A stretch of DNA of 64,000 bases from Clostridiales bacterium mt11 (GCA_001282665.1 LN874946.1:154446-218445); one strand, 5' to 3'. Positions 16,575-25,713 are shown, counted from the first letter of the stretch. Translations and numbers: made by a program. The notes: generated by a model from the letters alone, not told the origin.

Positions 16575-18224
16575 TTATTTTAAATTTAATAAAAAAAGAT
16601 CATGTATTTTTAGTCCTAGTTGAAGAATAAGTCTGGCCTCTGAATTGTTCGTATCTAAGGCTGTAATTTCTTCAATCCTTTTAAGTCTCTGATACAATGT
16701 GTTTCTATGGATAAATAGCTTATCAGCTGCTTCAGAAAAATTAAAATTATATTTAATTAGTAGCTGGATAGTTTCAAATAATTGAGTATTGTTTTCCCTA
16801 TCGTATGTATATATTTTTCCTATTCCATTATTATATAATCTTTCAAGTATAGGATTGCTAGGATATTTATATAGAAGATGGTATATTATCAAATCGTCAT
16901 AGGCATATACGCTTTTTCCATTTTTAAATATTTTAGCACCTATTCTTAAACTAAATATTACATCTTCATAGGCTAAATTTAAATCATTCAAGTTATCATA
17001 AGCTCTACTCAATCCAATAGAGAATTTATATTCAGGCATCTGAAACTCTAATGTATTTAAAAGACTATTATATTTTCGAAGTAGTTTTTCATTAGGTATT
17101 TCATGTTTTACTCTTATAAATATAATAGATGAAGTATTAGTTATAGCTTCATCATCATAAAAACTAGCTTTAGCAATATTTAAAGTTTCATTTATAATAT
17201 TTAAAGGTACTTTTTCAGATGTTAACAGATCCGAATGTTCTTCCTTCAAAGGTCTTATGTTGATTATCCATACAAACCTTTTTAAATTATATTCTATATT
17301 GAAAAAATTGGCTTCCTTTTCAACGATATTCTTATCAGAGTACAATCCATATAATATACCTCTTACAAATTCATCTTTGGATTTTTTATATATAAGTTCC
17401 TCTTCATGATAAGTCATCAAAGATATAATTATGAAAGGTATAGCTTCATTTGAAAGACTAATATTGTACTGGTTTCTCTCTGTTTTATCCATATCTTCCA
17501 CAACACAAAGATATCCTAAGTCTCTGTCATAAGTTTCTAATGGATATATTGTATAGATTTCATCGCCATTATTATATACAATTGGATTAAGAGTAGATAG
17601 AGTATTTGATTTATTGTCTTTGATTAAAGATAATAGAGTATCTGTAAGTATTTTTTTCCCTTCATCCAGAGGATTGGTATAGGCATAATCGACTATTTCT
17701 CCATTAGTTGACAACAATAGTATAAGACCATTTATGTAATGTGTAAGCATTTTGAGAATATTATTTGTAGAAAAATAATTTGTGTTTTTTAAGTTAATAA
17801 GATTATTCTTAAACTGATTAACTAAAAAAACATCTATATCCCTTGTATAATTAAGAGTAGAAACAATGTCCCTATAGGTATTATTGGCTGGTATTTTAAG
17901 AACTGGGAAATTCACTTCATAAAGTTTGATTATCTGGTGAAAATGGCTAATAATCTCATCACTTATGCTATTGTTAGATACAAATCCTAAAAGACCAATC
18001 TTTTGTTCCTTAAATCCATTTAAAATAGTAGCAAGACTTATTTTTTCTTTGATGATAATATCAGGAGAAATTATAACAAAATCTCCTTTTTTCAACTGGG
18101 AGTTTTCATAAAAAATATCCATTATAGTAATTCTTGTAATATCATTATCTAAATACTCATCTCCAGAAACAATTTCAAATTTACTAAAGTTTGGGCTAAG
18201 ACTAAATAATTCTTGAATTTTCAT
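16575..18224 (-). CDS. PucR family transcriptional regulator
   Basis: A 549-residue regulator with an N-terminal PucR-type sensing domain (about residues 5-125), a central GAF- or GGDEF-like region, and a C-terminal helix-turn-helix. The last reads NFSEAADKLFIHRNTLYQRL and then KRIEEITAL, the PucR HTH_30 signature. Family members sense small nitrogen compounds such as purine breakdown products. It is convergent with the transporter-hydrolase run, and no other regulator is nearby. It is therefore the best candidate to control that run, although no operator was recognised. The ATG is preceded by TTAGGAGTGA. Confidence 0.88.
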   Translation of the reverse strand: MKIQELFSLSPNFSKFEIVSGDEYLDNDITRITIMDIFYENSQLKKGDFVIISPDIIIKEKISLATILNGFKEQKIGLLGFVSNNSISDEIISHFHQIIKLYEVNFPVLKIPANNTYRDIVSTLNYTRDIDVFLVNQFKNNLINLKNTNYFSTNNILKMLTHYINGLILLLSTNGEIVDYAYTNPLDEGKKILTDTLLSLIKDNKSNTLSTLNPIVYNNGDEIYTIYPLETYDRDLGYLCVVEDMDKTERNQYNISLSNEAIPFIIISLMTYHEEELIYKKSKDEFVRGILYGLYSDKNIVEKEANFFNIEYNLKRFVWIINIRPLKEEHSDLLTSEKVPLNIINETLNIAKASFYDDEAITNTSSIIFIRVKHEIPNEKLLRKYNSLLNTLEFQMPEYKFSIGLSRAYDNLNDLNLAYEDVIFSLRIGAKIFKNGKSVYAYDDLIIYHLLYKYPSNPILERLYNNGIGKIYTYDRENNTQLFETIQLLIKYNFNFSEAADKLFIHRNTLYQRLKRIEEITALDTNNSEARLILQLGLKIHDLFLLNLK

Positions 18225-18258
18225 GAAAAATCACTCCTAAGTTTAGAATGTTCTTAAT

Positions 18259-18287
18259 AGTATACTTCATTAAATTATTATATGCAA
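18259..18287 (-). promoter_or_regulatory. Candidate promoter of the pucR-like gene
   Basis: On the minus strand TTGCAT and TATACT are separated by exactly 17 bases and point toward the regulator start at 18224. The -10 is good; the -35 matches only half of the consensus. Confidence 0.5.
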
Positions 18288-18423
18288 GGATATATAGTAT
18301 TAGAGTTTACCCACTTTTAGAAAATTAAACTAAAATAAAATTTATATTTAGAAATATGAAATTCACTCTTTTTCTCAATTGGTGTAAGGATTAAATTATT
18401 ATGATATCAATAATCTATAGATA

Positions 18424-18432
18424 TGTTATAAT
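18424..18432 (+). promoter_or_regulatory. Candidate extended -10 promoter for the small gene and comEC
   Basis: TGTTATAAT is an extended -10 element about 55 bases before the 29-residue gene. No convincing -35 is seen, which is acceptable for extended -10 promoters. A nearby ATTATTATGATATCAATAAT is close to palindromic and might be an operator. Confidence 0.4.
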
Positions 18433-18487
18433 TTGGTTAGATAAATGCATTTTTAATAGATATTATATTAATAGAGAGGAAATTAAA

Positions 18488-18577
18488 ATGGACAGACAGC
18501 ATATGGGAAGCATATTTACACTGCTAGGTATGATTTTAATTATATGGTCTTTAAATAGGATGAATAGGAATAAATAA
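18488..18577 (+). CDS. 29-residue single-pass membrane microprotein
   Basis: A short frame encodes MDRQHMGSIFTLLGMILIIW followed by SLNRMNRNK. The central 14 hydrophobic residues form one membrane helix, with a basic C-terminal end. AGAGAGGA stands seven bases before the ATG, and the comEC start follows 14 bases after the stop with its own AAAAGGAG. The placement and the ribosome site make it likely to be translated. I do not recognise a family; it could be a small membrane modulator or a leader peptide coupled to comEC. Confidence 0.55.
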   Translation: MDRQHMGSIFTLLGMILIIWSLNRMNRNK

Positions 18578-18591
18578 AAGGAGTAAAAAAT

Positions 18592-21048
18592 ATGAAAAGG
18601 CCTTTTGTATATCTTACTATACCTATGTTATTAGGGGTTATCCTTTATTACTATGTTGAAGTGAATATGCACTTAATCTTATCCTTATTGTCTTTATCCC
18701 TGATCATATTTTTAATAAAACTTAAATTTAATATTTCAACGAAAGTAAATCTGTTAGTTTCATTTTTACTATTAGGTATATTGTTAGCAAATTTTAAAGC
18801 CAATAATAGTCAGTTGATTAAATACACGAATGTTCCAGTGGAGCTAACAGGTGTAGTAAAGGATATTAAGATGGATTCAGAAGGGGAAGGGAGATATCTC
18901 TTTCTAGTAAATAATATATATAATGATGAAGTCGATAAAAAAGTATCGGAAAAGATTATATTAAAGATTATTGGGGAAAGAAAACTAGATTATGGAGAAG
19001 AAATAAGCTTTAATGGAGTATTAAAAGAGCCTTTGACTAATACTAATCCAATGCTATTCAACTATAGACTTAGTTTACTATCTGAAAGCATCTATACCAC
19101 AGCTACTATAAAGGACTATTCTATAACTAAAGTAGAAAAAATCAAACTAAATCCACTACTCAATTTTAAAATTAAATTTATCGAGAAAGTGGAGAAAACC
19201 TTTGATTATCATTTAACGGAAAATAATAGCTCATTGATAAAATCCATTATATTAGGTAATTATTATATAGATGAAGATACCATAGTTAAGTATAGAGAGT
19301 TAGGACTAGCTCATATATTGGCTGTATCAGGATTACATATAGGGATTATTAGTGGAATCCTAATGATTATATTCGCTTATCTTGGAGTAGATAGAAGAGT
19401 AAATACAATACTAATCATGATTATTATATGGTTCTATGCATATATAATTGGCAATCCACCATCTGTACTTAGGGCGAACATCATGTTTTCCTTATTATTG
19501 CTATCTAATATTTGGGCAGAGCCTTATGATTCAATTAACACCTTGTTTTTGGCTTTGTTTATATTGATAATCATAAATCCATTTTGGGTATTTAATGTTG
19601 GTTTTCAATTATCTTTCGTTGCTACTTTTTTTATCATCTATTTAACACCTAAACTTAAGATAAGATTTTACTCTTATGATAGTAGCGTTGTTAAATCGTT
19701 TGTTGGAATTTTATCAGTTCAAATTGGATTATTGCCTATACAAGCATATTATTTTAATAATATCCCTATTATAAGTATCGTTTCAAACCTGGTACTTGTA
19801 CCTATATTTTCGATTTCTCTAATACTTAGTATGCTTTTAATACCTTTATCTTTTATAAATGGGCTATTTACACAGGCAATGGGAAGTCTAGTTAATTTTC
19901 TATTAAATATCCAATTCTATGCCATTGAAATATTTAACCATTTTCCCTATCTCACTTTAAGGCTGGCTTCTCCATCTGCGGTGGGGATCATATCATATTA
20001 TCTTATGGTATCCATCATATTTGGAATTATAAATATTAAAAAACTTGATAAGAAGCTTAGTAAGACTATTGTATTTTACTTATTATTATTGATAGTTATA
20101 AATTACTTTGCTTTTACTATGGATCAAAGGTTGAGTATAGATTTTATAGATGTAGGACAAGGGGACAGCATATTGCTTAGAACCAAGGAAGGATATTATC
20201 TAATAGATACTGGAGGAAATGTGTTTGGAAATTTTGATATTGGAAAAAGTATTATCTATCCTTTTTTAGAAAAAACAGGAGTATTTAAATTAAAGGGTGT
20301 TTTTATAACCCATTTTGATGCAGACCATTGTAAGAGTTTGCCTTATTTAATGGACAATATAAAAATTGAAAATATATATATTGGATACGAAAGAGCTGAT
20401 AATAGTCTATATGAAGAAATCAAAGGGAAAGCTCTATCTAAAGATATACCTGTTACCATTCTAAAGAGAGGGGACAGGCTTAGCTTAGATTCTAACACCA
20501 ACATCGTCGTAATTGGTCCCAATGAGGAGTTGTTAAATAACACTAAGAATAGTGAAAATGATTTATCCTTAGTGTTATTATTAAACTATTTTAATAGGAA
20601 TATATTGTTTACAGGGGACATTGAAGAAGCAGGAGAACAAAATGTAATAGATAGTTTAAACAGCAGAGTGGACTTTTTAAAAGTACCCCATCATGGCAGC
20701 AATACCTCTTCAAATTTAGAGCTTTTACATAAAATAGAACCTAAGATTGGATTTATATCCGTAGGTAGAAATAATAGCTTTGGACATCCTCATAAGGAGG
20801 TTATTAAGAGATATGAGGATAATCATATAGAACTTTATAGAACTGACCAGTTAGGGTTAATAAATCTTACAATGAAAAGAGAAGATTATATAATTACCCC
20901 TTTTCTAAAGGAGAAATTGAGTGTAATATATATAATTGAACACTATGGGCTGGTAATATCTTATTTAATGATATATTATATAATTTCATATATAATGATT
21001 AAGCACTTTGCACTACTTGATAAGGAGATGGAGACAATTGAATTATAA
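18592..21048 (+). CDS. comEC: DNA uptake channel / internalization protein ComEC/Rec2
   Basis: An 818-residue polytopic membrane protein. An N-terminal DUF4131-like portion has two or three helices. The Competence domain includes GLAHILAVSGLHIGIISG. A C-terminal metallo-beta-lactamase-like domain starts near DFIDVGQGDSILLRT and holds THFDADHCKS, the metal-site histidines. It should form the channel that brings single-stranded DNA into the cell, with the C-terminal domain proposed to degrade the other strand. The full length suggests it is functional. It overlaps holA by 11 bases, a common clostridial arrangement. No comEA is seen upstream in the window. Confidence 0.92.
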   Translation: MKRPFVYLTIPMLLGVILYYYVEVNMHLILSLLSLSLIIFLIKLKFNISTKVNLLVSFLLLGILLANFKANNSQLIKYTNVPVELTGVVKDIKMDSEGEGRYLFLVNNIYNDEVDKKVSEKIILKIIGERKLDYGEEISFNGVLKEPLTNTNPMLFNYRLSLLSESIYTTATIKDYSITKVEKIKLNPLLNFKIKFIEKVEKTFDYHLTENNSSLIKSIILGNYYIDEDTIVKYRELGLAHILAVSGLHIGIISGILMIIFAYLGVDRRVNTILIMIIIWFYAYIIGNPPSVLRANIMFSLLLLSNIWAEPYDSINTLFLALFILIIINPFWVFNVGFQLSFVATFFIIYLTPKLKIRFYSYDSSVVKSFVGILSVQIGLLPIQAYYFNNIPIISIVSNLVLVPIFSISLILSMLLIPLSFINGLFTQAMGSLVNFLLNIQFYAIEIFNHFPYLTLRLASPSAVGIISYYLMVSIIFGIINIKKLDKKLSKTIVFYLLLLIVINYFAFTMDQRLSIDFIDVGQGDSILLRTKEGYYLIDTGGNVFGNFDIGKSIIYPFLEKTGVFKLKGVFITHFDADHCKSLPYLMDNIKIENIYIGYERADNSLYEEIKGKALSKDIPVTILKRGDRLSLDSNTNIVVIGPNEELLNNTKNSENDLSLVLLLNYFNRNILFTGDIEEAGEQNVIDSLNSRVDFLKVPHHGSNTSSNLELLHKIEPKIGFISVGRNNSFGHPHKEVIKRYEDNHIELYRTDQLGLINLTMKREDYIITPFLKEKLSVIYIIEHYGLVISYLMIYYIISYIMIKHFALLDKEMETIEL

Positions 21049-22102
21049 AGAATTTATTAAGAAAGCAGAAGACAATGATTTAGAACCCGTTTATCTTTTT
21101 TATGGACAAGAAAATTATTTAATCGATTATACTTTAAAAAAGGTGAAAGATATATTTATTGATGTAGCTTTTGAACCTTTAAATTATATAGTTTTAGATG
21201 GCAAAGAAGCGGATTTTGATAAAATACTCAATGCTTGTGAAACCTTACCCTTTATGTCCGAGAAAAAAATAGTTATAATTGAAGATTTGCCCTTATTTAA
21301 AAGTAAGAAAGAAATTGATGAGGGTTCTAAAGAATGGGAAGCCTCTGCATCAAATAATCAATTGATAGAATATATTGGAGGGCTAGAGGACTACCTATGT
21401 TTAATATTTGTAGAGAAGTTTAATAGCATAAAGAAGACAAATACTCTATATAAAAAGATAAACAAGGTAGGGGATGCAATAGAATTTACTAAGTTAAGGG
21501 GTAAGGATTTAGACGATTGGATTGAGAAAAGTTTTAAAAAATATGACGGAAAAATATCTAAATCAGCTATAAATCATTTTATACAGCAATCCTCTTATTT
21601 CGATTCAAAACAGGATAAGACATTGTATGATTTAGAAAATGAAATCATTAAGATATCCAATTATCTTTCCAATGGTACAGAGGCGACAAAGAAGACCATC
21701 GATTTATTAGTTGCAAAGCCTTTGGAGATGAATGTATTCAATCTTTTAAATAGTATAAGCCAAAAAAATGGGGAAAATGCTTTAAGATTATTTAATGAGA
21801 TGTATATGGCCAATGAGCCTGTATTATTTATCTTACATATGATAGTTAGACAATTAAGGAATATGTTAAATATAAAGGCACTAAAGATGAAAGGATATAC
21901 TGAAGGGGAAGTATTTGAGAAGATGAGTCTATCCAAATATGAATTTCAAAAGGTATCTAATCAAAGCAATAATTTTACCATACCTCAGCTGGAAAAGGCA
22001 ATGTTACATTGTTTGGAGGCAGATAAGAGTATCAAGACAAGCTCTATAGATGATAGATTAGTTTTAGAGATGTTAATAACCAATTTATGTTTTAAAATAT
22101 AA
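21038..22102 (+). CDS. holA: DNA polymerase III subunit delta
   Basis: A 354-residue clamp-loader subunit beginning NYKEFIKKAEDNDLEPVYLF then YGQENYLIDY, the HolA N-terminal pattern, with the family's helical C-terminal collar (LEKAMLHCLEADKSIKT). It opens the beta clamp during loading on DNA. The TTG at 21038 is chosen because AAGGAGATGG lies about ten bases upstream; a TTG at 21008 in frame would add ten residues with no family match. It is translationally coupled to comEC and followed by a terminator shared with rpsT. Confidence 0.9.
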   Translation: MNYKEFIKKAEDNDLEPVYLFYGQENYLIDYTLKKVKDIFIDVAFEPLNYIVLDGKEADFDKILNACETLPFMSEKKIVIIEDLPLFKSKKEIDEGSKEWEASASNNQLIEYIGGLEDYLCLIFVEKFNSIKKTNTLYKKINKVGDAIEFTKLRGKDLDDWIEKSFKKYDGKISKSAINHFIQQSSYFDSKQDKTLYDLENEIIKISNYLSNGTEATKKTIDLLVAKPLEMNVFNLLNSISQKNGENALRLFNEMYMANEPVLFILHMIVRQLRNMLNIKALKMKGYTEGEVFEKMSLSKYEFQKVSNQSNNFTIPQLEKAMLHCLEADKSIKTSSIDDRLVLEMLITNLCFKI

Positions 22103-22118
22103 ACGATATAGATACAAA

Positions 22119-22143
22119 AAAACTTCGGTTGTGCCGAAGTTTT
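22119..22143. terminator. Bidirectional terminator between holA and rpsT
   Basis: Ten-base arms AAAACTTCGG and CCGAAGTTTT with a five-base loop stand between convergent genes. A and T runs flank both sides. Confidence 0.9.
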
Positions 22144-22147
22144 AATA

Positions 22148-22423
22148 TTACATAGCTTCATTTACTTTTTTGTTTAAATCTTTTGTTAACCTACTAACCT
22201 TTCTTGCAGCAGCATTCTTGTGAATAACATTTTTGTGGGCTGCTTTCTTTAACTTTTTATCTATAATTTTAAGTAATTCTCTAGCTTCATCAACATTCCC
22301 ATTTTCTATAGCTACATTAAACTTTTTAACATAAGTTTTAACTTCTGATTTTCTACTTTTATTAAGAACTGTTCTTTTTTCAGTAGTTCGGATTCTTTTT
22401 TCTGCAGATTTAATATTTGCCAA
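22148..22423 (-). CDS. rpsT: 30S ribosomal protein S20
   Basis: A 91-residue basic protein beginning (M)ANIKSAEKRIRTTEKRT, the S20 N-terminus, with KAAHKNVIHKNAAARKVSRL near the end. It binds 16S rRNA during early 30S assembly. The start is a TTG at 22423, where GAGGAGGTG sits six bases upstream; upstream in-frame codons would give an extension not seen in S20. A minus-strand promoter is visible further upstream. Confidence 0.95.
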   Translation of the reverse strand: MANIKSAEKRIRTTEKRTVLNKSRKSEVKTYVKKFNVAIENGNVDEARELLKIIDKKLKKAAHKNVIHKNAAARKVSRLTKDLNKKVNEAM

Positions 22424-22455
22424 TAGTTTCACCTCCTCTAATCTTAACAAAGGAT

Positions 22456-22484
22456 ATTTTACCATGAAGATGGATAAAAATCAA
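22456..22484 (-). promoter_or_regulatory. Promoter of rpsT
   Basis: On the minus strand TTGATT and TAAAAT are separated by exactly 17 bases, about 33 bases upstream of the TTG start. This is a good vegetative promoter. Confidence 0.7.
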
Positions 22485-22560
22485 GGATTATTGAGTTCAT
22501 TATACATAAAATTAAGAAATTGAAGAAAAATAAGCTTAATAGGTGAAAAGGAGAGATTAA

Positions 22561-23535
22561 ATGGATCAAATAAGGACAGATTTAGCAATAGAGAATAGGG
22601 AAATGTATCAAGAAAAAAATAGTGGAGAAGTTCCAGGGGTAGAGGTAGAAAAGGAAGAAGGAAAGGACTACACTGTAACTAGAGTGAAGATATTAGATGA
22701 AGTAGGGGCTACAAATTTACAGAAACCTAAAGGGATTTATATAACTATTGAAGTTCCGAAATTAAAGAATACAGATCAAGATTTAAAGGATGAAATATCC
22801 CAGCTGTTGGCGAAAGAGATAAAGGGAATAGGCATGAATGATGAAAACACCAAAACTTTAATAGTAGGACTTGGGAATTGGAATGTAACCCCTGATGCTT
22901 TAGGGCCCAAGGTGGTAGATAGGGTTTTAGTAACAAGACAATTTTTTGTAGCATATAAAAAGGATAAGGATGAAACCGTTGCTAATGTTTCAGCTCTTTC
23001 CCCTGGAGTTATGGGACTTACTGGAATAGAAACAAGTGAGATTGTAAAAGGAATAGTAGAAAAAACCAATCCAGATTTAGTGATTGCAATAGATGCTCTA
23101 GCATCTCGGAAGATGGAAAGGGTAAGTACTACCATTCAAATATCCGATACAGGCATTAATCCGGGAAGTGGTATAGGCAACAAGAGGATAGGATTAAATG
23201 AGGATTATTTAGGAGTGCCAGTATTATCCATAGGAGTACCTACAGTTGTAGATGCGGCTACCATGGTAAATGATACCATGGATTTAATTATAGGATCTAT
23301 GAAAAATGTTGCTGCCGTAGGAACTGAGTTTTATTCAACCCTTGAGAAAGTCTCTCAAGAAGAAAAATATGCTTTAATAAAAGAAGTATTAGAACCCTTT
23401 ATGCCTAATGTAGTAGTGACTCCAAAGGAAATCGATTTAATTATTGATGATTTGTCAATAATAATTGCTAATGGATTAAATATAGCTCTACATCACGGTA
23501 TAGACTTAGAAGATGTAAATAGATATATAAGATAA
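22561..23535 (+). CDS. gpr: GPR endopeptidase (germination protease for small acid-soluble spore proteins)
   Basis: A 324-residue spore protease. The N-terminus reads IRTDLAIENREMYQ, the propeptide region that is removed when the zymogen is activated. Later blocks include VGLGNWNVTPDALGP and VIAIDALASRKMERV, typical of the A25 family. It degrades SASPs during spore outgrowth. AAAAGGAGAG precedes the ATG. Presence of this gene beside spoIIP shows the organism descends from, and is probably itself, an endospore former. Confidence 0.95.
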   Translation: MDQIRTDLAIENREMYQEKNSGEVPGVEVEKEEGKDYTVTRVKILDEVGATNLQKPKGIYITIEVPKLKNTDQDLKDEISQLLAKEIKGIGMNDENTKTLIVGLGNWNVTPDALGPKVVDRVLVTRQFFVAYKKDKDETVANVSALSPGVMGLTGIETSEIVKGIVEKTNPDLVIAIDALASRKMERVSTTIQISDTGINPGSGIGNKRIGLNEDYLGVPVLSIGVPTVVDAATMVNDTMDLIIGSMKNVAAVGTEFYSTLEKVSQEEKYALIKEVLEPFMPNVVVTPKEIDLIIDDLSIIIANGLNIALHHGIDLEDVNRYIR

Positions 23536-23538
23536 AAG

Positions 23539-23620
23539 AATACTCCCTAAAACAATTATCATATATGTACTTAAATATGAATATAATCTATGTATTGAAT
23601 ACATAATTTTAGGGAGTGTT
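23539..23620 (+). promoter_or_regulatory. Long hairpin that can hide the spoIIP ribosome binding site
   Basis: Fourteen-base arms (23539-23552 and 23607-23620, one T-G mismatch) flank a 54-base AT-rich loop. The right arm contains AGGGAG, the ribosome site of spoIIP. The loop contains a TATAAT at 23582-23587 and AATACATA at 23598-23605, the latter resembling a sigma-E -10, but no well-spaced -35 was found. Confidence 0.5.
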
Positions 23621-23624
23621 TTAT

Positions 23625-24803
23625 ATGAAAAGGAAAAATAGTAGAAATACTTATATAATAATTGTGTTAATATGTCTTATAGTATTCAATCTCGGCACAA
23701 TATTGATCAAAACTGTGGGGGATAAAGGAAAAAAAGATCCAGGTTATGGAGCAGAACCAGTATTTAAATATGAAGAGCCTAAAATTAAAGATGAAAACTT
23801 TTTTATTGTTCTCTTTGGTAGAACAAGCTCCATAATGAATTTATACAGCAATAAACAAATCCCAAAAAGTAGCTGGAATTATAATTTGAATATAGAGCTT
23901 TCTCTGGCAGATAAAATTAAATCCTTTTTAAAGTCACAATTTCCTTCAATTATTAACTATGGGAAAAAGTCAGAGTTAGCATGTATGGATGAATTAAATG
24001 AGGATAATATGGAGGACAATCCAACAGTAGTAGAAGATTTTGTAATAATAGATAGGTTAGAGGAATATGAAGATTTAATCGTCATAAATAATTCTGGAGG
24101 AAATGTTTCTCCAGAGAATCTACCAAAACCTTTAAATATAAAACCGTTAAAGGTGGATAAGGGAAAGCCTTATATACTTTTATATCATACTCATGGCACA
24201 GAAGCATATATGCCGATAAAGAATAGCCAATATCATACTACAGATAGAAGCCATAATGTAACTACCGTAGGAGAGAGGATTTCTAAGGTGTTGGAAGGAA
24301 AGGGGCATAAAGTAGAGCATATAACTGAATATCACGATATACCATCATATAACAAATCCTATTCAAGATCATTAAATACCATGACTAAAAAGATAGGAGA
24401 AAACAATAACCTTAAGATACTTCTTGATGTTCATAGAGATGGATTTAATGTTGAGGATCCCAATGTTAAGAAAAATATGAAAAACATACTAGCAAAGACA
24501 AAGACAAAGGTAAATGGAAAAGATGTTGCTACTTTTTCCTTTGTAGTAGGACCAGACTCTCCAAACAAGGAGGCGGTTTTGAGTTTTGCAAAATATGTTA
24601 AAGCAGTTACGGATATACTTTATCCAGACCTATGTACAGGAATTTTAGTCAAACCAGTAGGTAAATATAATCAGTTTCTTTCTGATTATTCGGCTTTAAT
24701 TGAAGTGGGAAGCAATTTAAATACCATGGATGAAGCTATGAATACAGCAGAAATATTAGGAGAGATACTAAGTATAGTTATTGAAAACATAGAAAATCAA
24801 TAA
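23625..24803 (+). CDS. spoIIP: Stage II sporulation protein P (cell-wall amidase)
   Basis: A 392-residue sporulation amidase/endopeptidase that works with SpoIID in removing septal peptidoglycan during engulfment. It has an N-terminal membrane anchor (YIIIVLICLIVFNLGTILI). The C-terminal amidase-like domain starts near PYILLYHTHGTEAY, with the zinc-binding His, and includes ILLDVHRDG. The ATG at 23625 has AGGGAG eight bases upstream. It follows gpr, as in Bacillus and many Clostridia. Confidence 0.93.
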   Translation: MKRKNSRNTYIIIVLICLIVFNLGTILIKTVGDKGKKDPGYGAEPVFKYEEPKIKDENFFIVLFGRTSSIMNLYSNKQIPKSSWNYNLNIELSLADKIKSFLKSQFPSIINYGKKSELACMDELNEDNMEDNPTVVEDFVIIDRLEEYEDLIVINNSGGNVSPENLPKPLNIKPLKVDKGKPYILLYHTHGTEAYMPIKNSQYHTTDRSHNVTTVGERISKVLEGKGHKVEHITEYHDIPSYNKSYSRSLNTMTKKIGENNNLKILLDVHRDGFNVEDPNVKKNMKNILAKTKTKVNGKDVATFSFVVGPDSPNKEAVLSFAKYVKAVTDILYPDLCTGILVKPVGKYNQFLSDYSALIEVGSNLNTMDEAMNTAEILGEILSIVIENIENQ

Positions 24804-24868
24804 AACTTTTTTTTAATTTTAAAAGATGATATAATACAGATATACTTCTTAGAGGAGGAGGTCATTTT

Positions 24869-25417
24869 ATGGAAGAAGATAATAAAAAGGATATAAAAAA
24901 AGAAGCTATGGAATGGATAAAAAGTATATTATTAGCTATTGTAATAGCAATATTAATAAAATCTTTTATATTCAATACTACATACGTTTTAGGAAATTCT
25001 ATGTATCCTACTTTACATGAAAGGGATAGGCTTTTTGCTAATAAAATACCCTTGTATTTTTCAGGACCCGATAGAGGGGAGATAATCGTACTAAAGGCAC
25101 CAGATGCAGCAAATAAGGATTATATAAAACGTGTAATTGGTATTGAAGGAGATACAGTAGCTATAATAGATGGAAAAATTTATTTAAATGGAGAAGTATT
25201 AGTAGAAGATTATATAGATGAAGGGGCTTATACTCATGTATATGGAGAAGACCATTGGGAGGTTCCTAAAGGATATGTTTTTGTATTAGGTGACAACAGA
25301 GAAGAAGGGGCTAGTAAGGATAGCAGATATTTTGGTTGTATACCTGTTGATACGGTAAAGGGAGTAACAAGTTTTAGATATTTTCCTTTTAACGGACGAT
25401 TCGGTAAAATAGAATAG
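24869..25417 (+). CDS. lepB: Signal peptidase I
   Basis: A 182-residue type I signal peptidase. One N-terminal membrane helix (about residues 17-36) is followed by the catalytic Ser44 in LGNSMYPTL and the general base Lys87 in YIKRVIGIEGD. The GDNREEGASKDSRYFG block is the conserved box E. It cleaves signal peptides on the outer face of the membrane. The ribosome site is AGAGGAGGAGG, and a TATAAT at 24830-24835 may be part of its own promoter. Confidence 0.94.
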   Translation: MEEDNKKDIKKEAMEWIKSILLAIVIAILIKSFIFNTTYVLGNSMYPTLHERDRLFANKIPLYFSGPDRGEIIVLKAPDAANKDYIKRVIGIEGDTVAIIDGKIYLNGEVLVEDYIDEGAYTHVYGEDHWEVPKGYVFVLGDNREEGASKDSRYFGCIPVDTVKGVTSFRYFPFNGRFGKIE

Positions 25418-25461
25418 TATAATACCTACCTAAATTAGGTATACTAACTAGGGTGGTATTT

Positions 25462-25713
25462 TTGGAGACTAGGATAGAAAAAAGAAAACGAGCAAGAAAA
25501 GAAAATAGAGGAAGAATTTATAAGTCAATAATCATAGCTTTTATACTGTGTATACTTTATTTTGGCATAAAAATAGTAAATGAAAATATTGCTTATCTAA
25601 ATTATTTTAAAAACCCAACCATATTTAAAATTAATGTTGGAAAAGGGAAAGTAGATTTATTTGGTAAAAGCTATATTATAGATTTAAAGATTTTAAAAAA
25701 AGATAACAAATAA
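25462..25713 (+). CDS. Small single-pass membrane protein, unrecognised
   Basis: An 83-residue protein with a very basic N-terminus (ETRIEKRKRARKENRGRIYK), one membrane helix (SIIIAFILCILYFGI) and a short mainly beta-like extracellular tail. The TTG at 25462 is chosen because GGGTGG lies five bases before it; a GTG at 25453 overlaps that site. The spacer after lepB has a small TACCTA/TAGGTA inverted repeat. No family is recognised. Its place between lepB and lepA suggests an envelope role, which is only an inference. Confidence 0.6.
   Translation: METRIEKRKRARKENRGRIYKSIIIAFILCILYFGIKIVNENIAYLNYFKNPTIFKINVGKGKVDLFGKSYIIDLKILKKDNK

Noticed and set aside
25390..25460. Repeats and TAGGGTGG before the small membrane gene, reminiscent of a T-box end
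   Set aside because: The ACCGCGG part, specifier stem and terminator are missing; TAGGGTGG is simply the ribosome site.
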